Below, one piece after another: positions 54,911-64,000 of a DNA stretch of 64,000 nucleotides (position 1 is its first letter; the number at the start of each line of letters is the position of its first letter). The stretch is from Tipula vernalis. Taxonomy: Eukaryota; Arthropoda; Insecta; Diptera; Tipulidae. The notes below the pieces were generated by a model. It was not told the origin of the DNA. It did not search any database and worked only from the letters and a program-made list of their open reading frames with translations. The translations under genes were made by a program, and so were the position numbers. The stretch is taken from contig OY282560.1 of NCBI GenBank assembly GCA_958295665.1, positions 207,808,420 to 207,872,419 of the forward strand. The letters run 5' to 3'.

Positions 54911-55859
54911 ACCACTGAGGACAAATAAAACACAAATCTCAACTAAACTCGCCAAATTCTAAACATTAATGTACTTGTCAAAACTCAGTATGACGTCACA
55001 CAAAAAAACATGGCGATTTTCTAATTTTTTGGAACATACCTGTATTATTTGTATCATGGCTAATCGCTAAGCTATACTGCCGTCCTAAAATCAAAAGCGG
55101 TATCTACAGGTAGGACAAAATTGAGATATTATACATTGAAGTTTTTTTTTGATAGTTCTTGATAAAATTAAATATGGTTTAATTAATAATGGTAATTTAT
55201 AATGTAGATTTTGGTTAAAAATCGGTTAAAACTGTTAAAATTTAAAAAATGTTAGAAGTTAATTCTAAAAAATCACATACGGCATTATTTTTAAAAAATA
55301 TATTTGTATATGCTAAGCCAATGTGCGGTATCTACAAAAAATAAGTACTAACGTAGATACGGCCGTAGATACGGCCTTATTCATTAGTATCTATGTAAAA
55401 GTTAATTAACAAAAACGCGGTAGTTGTTACTAAAATTCAGTTTATTTAAAAATAATTTTATAATTCATTAACTTGTAACAAAATCTCATTAATTTAATGA
55501 CCACAAAAATAAAATAAATAGTTCTAAAAATAAAAACAAAAACAATAAAGATTATTTTTGATTAATTTTCTAATTATCACATTCGGGCATATTTCTCCAA
55601 AACACCTTTCTATTTTCCGGAAGTACTCCTCCAAGAATTTTAAGTAGCGCTTCCTTCTTGGATTTGGGGAATCCGCGAGGCTCATTTCGGGTTGCAACAG
55701 CGGCTAATAAAACCCCTGTTTGTTTTTGCAGCTTTCTTACATAAAAAATCTAATTTTTTAAAATCTTCGGTATACGAAGTTTTGTATTGCAATACAAAAA
55801 AATTGCCACGAGTTGTTTTAATCTGAACCATATCAGAGAGAAGCGGCCTGGCTGCACAT

Positions 55860-56382
55860 TTTACTTTCTTTTACTCTAGTAAAATAAAGTACCGTAATCA
55901 TGAAAATTTTGGACCTTGAGATTTTTAAGAGATTTATTTGTTTTGAGGTCCCCTGAGTCCGAAAAAGTGGGTTTCGAAATGGTGTCTGTCTGTCAGTCTG
56001 TCTGTGTCCTCTCTACAGCACAGATGGTTTAACCAATCGAACTGAAACTTCAGATTTAAGCTTTTTTGATAAATTAGGAGGTCCCAGTGAATTTTACTCC
56101 AAATCGGTTAACCGGAAGTGGCCACTCCCTTGGTCCAGAAAATGTATTGTGCAAATATCTTAAAAAGTATAAGGTTTAGAAAAAACTACTTAAAACAAAA
56201 TGTTTCCAAAAATTAAAAACAAATAAAAATAAAAAATAATAAATTAAAAAAAAAATTTAAAAATTAAAAAATTAAAAAAAATAAAAAAATTTAAAATAAA
56301 AGTTATAAAAAAAAAATAAAATTTCTCAAAATTCTCTGTTCGTAAAAGAAAGTCGTGTGTTGGCCACACCTCCATTTTTTTT
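55860..56382 (+). repeat. Dispersed repeat, copy 1
   Basis: About 520 bp from TTACTTTCTTTTACTCTAG to GGCCACACCTCCATTTTTT. It includes GGTGTCTGTCTGTCAGTCTG and an A-rich tract near 56215-56320. Its inverted copy lies at 61279-61736. Non-coding. Confidence 0.85.
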
Positions 56383-56446
56383 AAGGCAGACTCAGATTTG
56401 AATTCTCTTCACTGAGAAAAATCATAGTATTCCATTTTTTTTACAT

Positions 56447-58274
56447 CTATACTTTTGATTTTTGTGCATGCTCAACTGCTGCATTAACAAAGTCATCAAA
56501 GTCGTAGGTCTTGCCTTGTTTCTTGAGCGATAGTTCTACTTGATGGTGGAAACTATCTAATGACATAAAAGTATGTCCCGGTTCAAAATAATTAAGGAAT
56601 ATCTCCGTGGCAGATATTTCATCAGAAATAATCATTCTGACTAAAAACGTCAACAAGCACCAATTCTTATTTTGGCTAGCACCGTTATCTAACCAGATTG
56701 TTTAAGTTTTGCAGGTATTATCCAAATTATCTTTTTGGTGCTCATGTAATTTGAACTCTTCACATTGCTCGCATTCTTCGTGCCCCAGTAACGCAAAGGA
56801 TATATTTTTTGCCCTCACACGCAAACGATATGATTCATACGACACTAAAGAGTCGGGGTTTTTAGATTTAAAATCCTCGAACATCGTGGAAACCGATATG
56901 TCGCTTGGCAGATATCGTTGGTTTGGAGCGTGAACACTTCTAAAATATTAAGAATATATTAATAATAAATCTTTAAGTTATCTTACAGAACTTTAGAACT
57001 TACCTGTAGTGAGATATTGACAGATGGAATGTTTCAATATGTGCATCTATAAGAGGGTAATCTATCCTCTTTTTAGCTGAATTCCCATGTCGATTTTCAG
57101 GTGGACAATTTTGATATCTTGGAGTTTTCGACAAAGTATTGTGTAGAACTCGATCATTTGATTTTTTATAGCCTAAGGTGGTTAAAAAAAATGTTTTGCA
57201 GACAAGTACCATTTCATCGTTTTCATTTTTTAAATAATACTTGAACGAATTCTGTTTCCTGTTGCTTTCAGTCGTCCGACGTTCTATATCTTGCCTGGTA
57301 CAAGTGTTTAACATGAAAGTCTTTCTCTGTTTAACAGATAGGCACCAGAAATTTTTGTTGATGACTTTTCTCATATTTTCATTAATATGACTCAAACATA
57401 ATTTTGAGCAAGTTTTTGCATCATAGCCTGGCAGTACTTTATGCTTTTCCAGAACTATTTTGCTCTTAATATTCTTTTGTTCTAATTTAATTTTTGGATT
57501 TATCCACCGCCTCTTTCTTGGATTACCTGTTTTTGTAAAGCCTTTGTCATTTAAATTTTCTGTTGCCAAAAATTCTGAGCTTTCATTTGTTTTATTAGAT
57601 ATTGTAGGTCGCATCGATTCATCCACAAGATTAACTGCACTATCATGTATGTATATTGTAGAAGTTGACAGCGGAATACTTTCATAACATCATCGTTGAG
57701 TTTCTGATCTGTATCTTGTCCTTTTTCATTGTACATAATTTTACAGGGATGATCTAGTATCAACGTTGAAGAGTATCGTTGAAGTTCTGCATCATTCGGC
57801 AGTATATTTTCATTTAGACCGTTCTTCAAATCGTCAACATCATACACTACATTTTCAGTTGATACAGTTTGTATCGATTCATTATGTTTGTTATTATTAG
57901 TCACTTCGAAACGAAAATTATCTTGACTATTTTCAGTTATTAATGTTGTCACATAAACCCCATCTTCTGTTACTACCGGAATATTTGTCGAAACTTTTTC
58001 AAATTGTTGAACTGCATAAACAGATTCATATGTTAGAGTACTCATACTATCAATTTTTTCATTTAAACTTGCGAACTTGCACACTTGATCTTCCGTTAAA
58101 ACACGCATACTCGTCGAAATTGGTTTTTTCATCTTCAATTCTCACTATATGTTTAGGTAAAATATCACCAGCTCCGTTTACATTTGTCATACAAACCTTT
58201 GCCGTTGAAGCTGGCGACTTATGTTGGCCTTTAGTTGCCAAAGAAACCATTACTTTAGCTCTTTCACTTGACAT
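56447..58274 (-). pseudogene. Uncharacterised DDE-like transposase family, copy B
   Basis: From ATG 58274 the minus strand encodes MSSERAKVMVSLATKG and, after a frameshift near 58120, an acidic region. After another near 57650 follow TGNPRKRRWINPKIKLEQK, KVLPGYDAKTCSKLCLSHIN, KVINKNFWCLSVKQRKTFML, SFKYYLKNENDEMVLVCKTF and LTTLGYKKSNDRVL, then IDAHIETFHLSISHYR and a clean donor (CAGGTAAGT, 57003). The next exon (56938 down) has APNQRYLPSDISVS, SYESYRLRVRAKNISFALLG and HEECEQCEEFKLHEHQKDN. An internal deletion, with a TAA at the join, removes the first Asp region. The end has WLDNGASQNKNWCLL (Asp) and EPGHTFMSLDSFHHQVEL (Glu), as in copy A. No function is known to me beyond likely transposition. 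Confidence 0.72.
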
Positions 58275-58695
58275 TTTTATGAAATTAACTTATTTATGAT
58301 GGAATTGATAATGAAAACACAGAATAATGTTAATTGCCTTTTAATTTTAAATACAATACAAAAAAATTGCACGTGTAATTACTTTAAAGACCGCAATAGA
58401 ACTAAAAACAAAGCACGCAGATAATAACGTTTCCTGGTGAAAAAAACGGTAAATAGAGCATACTAGATATAAAAGCGGTATATGCATGCTCACACAAGTA
58501 GATACCACATGTTTTATTAGAAAAGGTAGAAGTTTTGTGCAGATACGACAAAAAAAGTGGTGTTTTTAGAATACCCACTGCAGGTACAGCGTTTTTCTTT
58601 GGTATTTATGTTGAATAACGTAGTAAGATACTAAAAAAACAAACAACCCGATTTCAGATTTTTTGTAGATACCGCTTTTGATTTTAGGACGGCAG

Positions 58696-59382
58696 TATAT
58701 GCATCAAGCTATGCTCTCTATATGTTATCACGAAAATACAAAAACGAAGGTAAAACGAATGAAAAATACATGAGAAATTGAGAATATGCTTTACAGTGAA
58801 GGGAATATATATTCCATTTGAAATACAAAATTTGATATCATATGTAAATGAATGTGTTTCCCTTACTAGACACCTAATGTTAGTACCAGAAAAAATATTC
58901 AAAGAGTGGCGCTAGCTTCGCGCCGGCTTATAAATTTATTTTGTTTTAATTCTTCTTATACTTTTGTGTTTTGTGCAAACAGTAAGGTATTTTTTTAGCT
59001 AAGACTCAATCCAAAATGCAGTTCACATTAATTCTGCTTTTTAAAAAATGGCGTTTTCAAATGGTATGCCTTTCTAGAATGTGTTCCCTAAATCATAGTC
59101 GTTACAGTGAATATATTCGTTGCTCCAAGCAAAATATTTTTGAACACCTTGTGAATAAAATAATAATCAATCCACTCAATAAAAGTTTCTGGCAATTTGA
59201 CAAATATTGCATTTCACCCAAAGCAATCTATCATTGAAAATAAAAAGCTATCAAACCATTTTTTATTTGTTTCAAATTTCATTTCACTAAATTTCACGTA
59301 AATTTTCGTTTTAGTATTCCACTTTTCGGAAAACCTAAATAAAAACAATTTACAAAAAAAAAAAAAAAAAAATTCATACAAA
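58696..59382. other. Spacer upstream of the small membrane-protein gene
   Basis: AT-rich sequence without a recognised gene. An A-run (59353-59371) lies just before the ATG at 59383. Promoter elements were not identified with confidence. Confidence 0.4.
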
Positions 59383-59712
59383 ATGTTGCATTCGGCATGT
59401 AATTTGGCATTTGATACTTTCGACATATTAAATTCCGAAATTCGTAAATGTTGCAAAGGGAACTTAAATTTTGTAAGTGTAGCTATATCGATAAAACTGA
59501 GGCCGCGCAAACCGCACCACTTAATAAGCGGTAATATAACTAATTTTATTTTTCGTAATTTGCAGATTTTTAAGTACATCGAAGAAGATAAATTCAATGA
59601 AGCATATCTCCCGGTTTTTATTGGCATACCAGTTTGTGTGAGCGCACTTCTTTTTTTAAAGAACTGTGACCAAAAAATTCGCAAATTTAAAGCCACCCGT
59701 GTAACACATTAA
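59383..59712 (+). CDS. Small single-pass membrane protein with one short intron
   Basis: Exon 1 is 59383-59472 and exon 2 is 59566-59712. The donor TTTTGTAAGTG and acceptor CGTAATTTGCAG are strong, and joining keeps the frame. The product has 78 residues: MLHSACNLAFDTFDILNSEI at the start, a charged middle (KYIEEDKFNEAY), one hydrophobic helix (LPVFIGIPVCVSALLFL, about 45-61) and a basic tail (DQKIRKFKATRVTH). ACAAAATG is a good fly start context, and AATAAA follows near 59722. The 93-bp intron has no stop and is a multiple of three, so retained RNA would give 109 residues. I do not recognise the family; a small organelle or ER membrane subunit is a guess. Confidence 0.6.
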   Translation: MLHSACNLAFDTFDILNSEIRKCCKGNLNFVSVAISIKLRPRKPHHLISGNITNFIFRNLQIFKYIEEDKFNEAYLPVFIGIPVCVSALLFLKNCDQKIRKFKATRVTH

Positions 59713-60682
59713 AAGTTAAAAAATAAAAGTAAACAGCATTTATAAACCGTATTAATAATAATAATAATAACGGATAATTAAATGAAGGCAAGAACTAAGA
59801 AGTTTCCATCGTAAATTGACTGGTGTACATAGACATTAACAGCAGTGACAATAATTAATGTAAAATTATACGTTGCGAGCTGAGATAATTATGTGCGAAT
59901 TTACTGCGGATAAAACAATAAAGCGCGTTTGTATTGTCATTGGAGATAGTAATTACAAATTATAACAGGAAAATTAAAAAAAAAACCGTGTATTTATGTA
60001 ACAATTATGTAATTAACGTTTAGGTGATAAAATTAAAAACAAAAAAATTCCTTGAAACTGTAGAAAATTGTGCTGCAATTAACCTTTAAAATGTGTGGTG
60101 TAAAGTAGAAAACGCCCTTTTATTCACACCGTGCATTTTCCTTCCTTTTTGATTAATTTTCATTTCACGTGATTTTCTCTAAATTTTTAATTACTATACA
60201 TATTAATTTAAATATGTATTTGAACGTGATTTTTTTGCCAAAAACCATTTATTGATTTCTAACCCATATTGAAATCATGAATTTTTTTAGTTATCGAACA
60301 GATGGAATCGAAAATATGGTGGGGTTCGGTGGTACAATTCATAGGTGTTTTTCGTACGTAGATGAAGTCGGATTCACATTAATCATAGTTATGTCAGCTA
60401 TTGTACGTAATAGAGCGGGAGCCTTAAGGTAATAGAATCTAACGACAGTCTGATTCAGAAAACGAAATTTAAAAATTTTTACCGGTCAAGGTTTCGACAA
60501 AAATTTTGTTTTAGTAAAAACACGCTTGAATTTTCTTTTATTAGTTAAAATCAAGGTAGACAAACACGTTTGAAAAAATTTCGGAAAAAAAGTAAAAACT
60601 CTATTTTCTGAACATATTTACTTTTGTTGTTGTTTTGTAATGATTTTTTTTTTTTTTAAGTTCATTGACCCATCAATTCTCA
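59713..60682. other. Downstream flank of the small gene and spacer
   Basis: Begins with a polyadenylation-type AATAAA and an (AAT)n stretch near 59752-59771. No other gene is seen. Confidence 0.45.
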
Positions 60683-61013
60683 TATAATCACGTCGATTAT
60701 AGAATCCACGGGAGCGAATCAATCGCGGATCGCAAACTACATATAAAAAAAATGGGAAACAAAAATTTTATATCATAGTTTCATTGAAATCCCTTTGGAT
60801 TTCTTTACAAATCGTTAAATGGAAATTGTTTTAGAAACGCTACAAAACTATTGCGTTTGTACGATGAATCAAAAAATCCAAATTGCATGTATGTAAATCA
60901 ATAGAGGTTTTCCAGGATACTTTGATTTGCAGTAATTGTTTCCTATTTTTTTTATATGCAGTTTTCGATCCGCGATTGATTCGCTCCCGCGGATTCTATA
61001 ATCGACATGATTA
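60683..61013. mobile_element. MITE with about 55-bp TIRs
   Basis: Left ATAATCACGTCGATTATAGA and the reverse complement of the right end, ATAATCATGTCGATTATAGA, agree. The arms go on through GGGAGCGAATCAATCGCGGA in nearly identical form. The interior of about 210 bp is non-coding. Confidence 0.75.
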
Positions 61014-61278
61014 TCTGCTTGCTGCGGCTTTTGTCAATTTTTATGTTTGTTTTTCCTCTCAATATTTTTTATTTTCTATTCATTCTCAATATACTATATG
61101 TAATATCGTGATTTGTGCAAGAAAAAAATGAAATGGAAAGCGAGCGGTGCATATAAGGTTTAAATGTTATTATTTTACAAATCGAAAAATATAAATGAAA
61201 AGGATAGACTCCTTTTAGTGGAATTAGTGGAGAAGCAGAAATATGTAATTGAATGTGAAATGACCGATTCGATTTCTA

Positions 61279-61736
61279 AAAAAAATGGAGGTGTGGCCAA
61301 CACACGACTTTCTTTTACGAACAGAGAATTTTGAGAAATTTAATTATTTTTTTTTAATTTTTTAATTTTTTATTTTTATTTTTTATTTTTTTTGTTTTTA
61401 ATTTTTGGAAACATTTTTTATTAAGTAGTTTTTTGTAAACCTTATACTTTTTAAGATATTTGCAAAATAAATTTTCTGGACCAAGGGAGTGGCCACTTCC
61501 GGTTAGCCGATTTGGAGTAAAATTCATTTCAAATTTCAAATCTGAAGTTTCAGTTCGATTGGTTAAACCATCTGGGCTGTAGAGAGGACACAGACAGACT
61601 GACAGACAGACACCATTTCGAAACCCAATTTTTCGGACTCAGGGGACCTCAAAACAAATAAATCTCTAAAAATCTCAAGGTCCAAAATTTTCATGATTAC
61701 TATACTTTATTTTTCTAGAGTAAAAGAAAGTAAAAA
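61279..61736 (-). repeat. Dispersed repeat, copy 2 (inverted)
   Basis: Reverse complement of 55860-56382 over its full length, with a shorter A-rich tract and a gap of about 25 bp. The GACAGACTGACAGACAGACA block is conserved. Confidence 0.85.
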
Positions 61737-61799
61737 TAAATTGGAAACTTGAGAGGCAGTACACAAAGCATATAATTCGCGGCGTTTTGGTGCAGAAAA

Positions 61800-62400
61800 A
61801 ATACACAGCAACTAAAAGTGGCCTACAAAAATTTAAAGGAAAAGTTACGCAAAGATGTAGCAGCCGAACGTTTGGAGAGGTTTAAGACGGGAGGCGGTCT
61901 CTGCTCAAAAACGGTTAAGGAAGACCCAATTTTGAGCATTGTGGGAAACAGTATCATCCCAAACTGTAATACATACAACTCCAGCGTTAATCTTAATGGT
62001 GACACGGTATATTATATACAGTGAAATCCCGCTATAGCAAACCCCGTTTATAAAAAACATCCGGTTATTACAAATTGCTTCGGATATAACAAACTTCGGT
62101 AATAACACTATAGCAAATTTTTCGCATACGAGTTTACTATAAATATATGTATATAAAAAAAAATCTCTGTTTATAAAAAACTTTTTTGTTTTCCCTTGGT
62201 ATTTGTATATCAGAATTTCACTGTATTATCCATATCATATGTTTATAGGAAGAATTCTTCAACTACAAATTTCTAAGCAGTGAAGAACAGTTGAATAGAA
62301 GCAGTGAAGCATCTGTACAAAAAAAGTTGATAGCGACTCAGCTAACTTCTGTTCTATCTACACCTAATACCCAATGCAGTGGTCGCGATGGGGGTTTGCG
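61800..62400 (+). pseudogene. Zeste/Myb-SANT-like exon, interrupted by a MITE
   Basis: After a possible acceptor (TTTTGGTGCAG, 61794) the + strand encodes QLKVAYKNLKEKLRKDVAAE and RLERFKTGGGLCSKTVKEDP, typical of the end of the Myb/SANT-like domain of regulatory-protein-zeste relatives, which are often transposon-derived. The frame runs on to 62021, where a pogo-like MITE (62019-62223) interrupts it. Beyond it, EEFFNYKFLSSEEQLNRSSE and KKLIATQLTSVLSTPNTQ appear to continue the same acidic protein. The front part of the domain is absent, and a start codon is lacking. Confidence 0.55.
62019..62223. mobile_element. Pogo/Tigger-like MITE
   Basis: 205 bp with inverted ends CAGTGAAATC and CAGTGAAATT (reverse complement of right), TA on both sides, and the CCCGCTATAGCAAAC-type interior common to pogo-derived MITEs. 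It splits the zeste-like frame. Confidence 0.75.
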
Positions 62401-62475
62401 TCCCGGGAATTTAGGAAACTAAAAGCATTCCTGTTTCCCCGGAATGTCGTGAATATTTCCCGGGAACGCAAATTC
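62392..62475. repeat. Short inverted repeat
   Basis: GGTTTGCGTCCCGGGAA (62393-62409) and its inverse TTCCCGGGAACGCAAATTCC (62457-62476) enclose about 47 bp. Its GC-rich ends stand out from the surroundings. It may be a tiny MITE. Confidence 0.5.
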
Positions 62476-62479
62476 CAAT

Positions 62480-64000
62480 TTCAAGACTCCACCGTGCCAT
62501 TTTTATCTTCATGGAATTATTCAGAAAGTCGCCGATGATGGGTGCAACGCTAAAAACAACAAAGGCACCTTATAGAGTTAGATAGAGTGTAGAGAACTGA
62601 ATATTATGTTAGCTAGCCATATCCGCTGAAGTACTTTAGATAGTACATTGCAACGGTTCATTAGTAAAAATAGCACTTCGCGAACTGAAAATATACGAAA
62701 TGAGGATGAACGAATATTGAGCAATGCCGTCGAGCTATAAAATGTACTTAAACCGCTGAAGATAACTTCAAACACCCAAAGCTGTAGCGACTTCGGCGTT
62801 ATTGTTAACAAATTTAAAAGAACAGGTAACTATTATTGACCATAGACGTTAAAACTTCGAAAATAAATATTCGCCATAAGAAGAAATAAAGATGTTGCTT
62901 TGTTACAATAATAAAATTAATCCATTTGGTATGAGATAAAAATCCAAAATGACCATTTGTCCCATGGTAGGACCATTGGAAACAAACAAAGAAATAGAAT
63001 TCAGTCAAAAGAAGAGCTGAACATACACAGCCTATCTACAGAATTTAACCAAACTGTCGCACTGTTTATGTAGAAGCCACGAATTTTTAATTGCAAAAAT
63101 TGAGCTACTGATTTAATACCCCATTAAAAATCGGTGTTTAGATCAATCAAAAAGATGATAAAAGCGCAATACGACCGCACTACCTAATCAAGGTTTTTGA
63201 GAATAATTAAATTTTGAAAGCCCAGGATATGCGGTCAAATAAGCTGTTTAATAGAAATATTAATTTTGTGCAAAACTGAATAAACTAAAGTTTACATTGA
63301 AAATAGCTGTTTGGTTTAATAATCTAGTTTAGACGTAACGACCGTGTCTTGGTTGTCCTTATCGTGTTCTATATCATTCTTTTTATTAATGCGGATGTCA
63401 AAAATCTTAAAATTTAGCAACACGCACCAGTCCTAAGGTGACCTTTGGCTTAGCAAAACCTGTTGTGTTATTCTTAAATTATGTTAAGTGTTCGTAAAAA
63501 TATCTTATTGTTACTGTTTTTTCGGTTTTCGATAATTAAAAAAACTTTTAACAGAGGTTTAACCAGTTTAATATTCAATACAAAACTAAGCAGCTAGCAA
63601 CTACATGAGCTACAAATTTGTAATTATGTATTAAAAATTTCTTAGTAAAAATAGAATTCTGTTTGGTATGGAAGATATCAAAATATAAAACTGAATAACA
63701 TATTTATAAAATAAGCAACCTGTAAAAAATGCGTTACTAAGTCACTTGCTCTAAATTATCAGCAATTTAAAATAAATCAACTTTAAATAAGAGTGATATA
63801 AATAGACGATTTTACATTTTCAACAGATTAGTGTTACGTATTTCAAACATTGCAGATTTCCGTTTAAGCTGCTTATAAAAAAAATTTGAATGCAGTACTG
63901 ACTGAGCAACATATTTTGCGTGCGACCTCTTTCATAATTTTGAGCAACATCATGAATTTGGATACCATTCAATAGAATGAGTTATTTTCGATGGTTGCTC
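62480..64000. other. AT-rich spacer at the right end
   Basis: No gene or clear repeat was found. The open frames present are short and without family features. Confidence 0.5.

Larger units (their letters stand above)
55077..58695 (-). mobile_element. DNA transposon with perfect 32-bp TIRs (family of copy B)
   Basis: The left end begins CTGCCGTCCTAAAATCAAAA and is identical for 32 bases to the reverse complement of the right end. TATA occurs on both sides (55073-55076 and 58696-58699), so the target duplication is TATA or TA. The motif GCGGTATCTAC or close variants recurs several times inside both ends (55096, 55325, 55353-55375, 58500, 58672). The minus-strand transposase relic inside belongs to the same family as 43902-45886. 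A 523-bp repeat (55860-56382) is inserted near the 3' side of the gene. Confidence 0.82.

Noticed and set aside
1..64000. CRISPR arrays, bacterial operons or a phage-type system
   Set aside because: No regularly spaced repeats are seen; introns, LTR elements and base composition show insect nuclear DNA.

Overview
The window reads as intergenic or intronic DNA from an insect, most likely a brachyceran fly. Supporting signs are strong AT bias, many A/T homopolymers, very short introns with GTAAGT donors, a copia element primed by a half-tRNA site, and R1-clade, mariner, P-like and Helentron elements. A tephritid-like genome fits, but the species cannot be fixed from the sequence. There is little host coding sequence. 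I can support one internal exon of an unrecognised + strand gene (37914-38092), one small two-exon membrane-protein gene (59383-59712), a degenerate fragment of non-muscle myosin regulatory light chain (about 26270-26460), and a broken zeste/Myb-SANT-like exon (about 61800-62400). The rest is AT-rich spacer and a dense, nested collection of transposable elements.

Layout. 1-2671: AT-rich spacer. 2672-6537: a PIF/Harbinger transposon with a broken transposase and an intact four-exon MADF partner; an internally deleted LTR retrotransposon sits inside it. 6570-8185: a Gln/Pro-rich pseudogene and a LINE relic. 8228-9618: foldback/MITE elements. 11422-14678: a Tc1-like element with a second, long-TIR Tc1-like element inserted in it. 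14679-18940: AT-rich spacer. 18941-23160: a complete-ended but internally deleted Ty3/gypsy element with a perfect 5-bp target duplication. 23415-25060: a LINE relic next to a very clean long hairpin. 26-28 kb: myosin light chain and mariner relics. 28077-31390: a second PIF/Harbinger element with truncated transposase and MADF-BESS partner. 31928-36539: a Helentron (DUF6570-like region, Pif1-like helicase, endonuclease) bounded by matching short palindromes.

36.5-39.6 kb: spacer around the host exon. 39631-43380: a (GT)n tract joined to an R1-clade LINE with an intact 995-residue ORF2. 43902-45886 and 55077-58695: two members of one poorly characterised multi-exon DDE-like transposase family; the second has perfect 32-bp TIRs. 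46427-46914: a solo LTR. 47059-51335: a copia element. 51.7-52.8 kb: a Tc1 end, a MITE and tRNA-like SINE fragments. 53510-54640: a P-element/THAP relic. 55860-56382 and 61279-61736: the same repeat in opposite orientation. The right end carries more MITEs and spacer.

The window therefore works as a record of successive insertions. In each of the two Harbinger copies and in the R1 element, one protein partner is better preserved than the other. The strongest leads are the uncharacterised transposase family with repeated GCGGTATCTAC motifs, the Helentron palindromic ends, the small membrane-protein gene, and the intact R1 ORF2 joined to a CA microsatellite.
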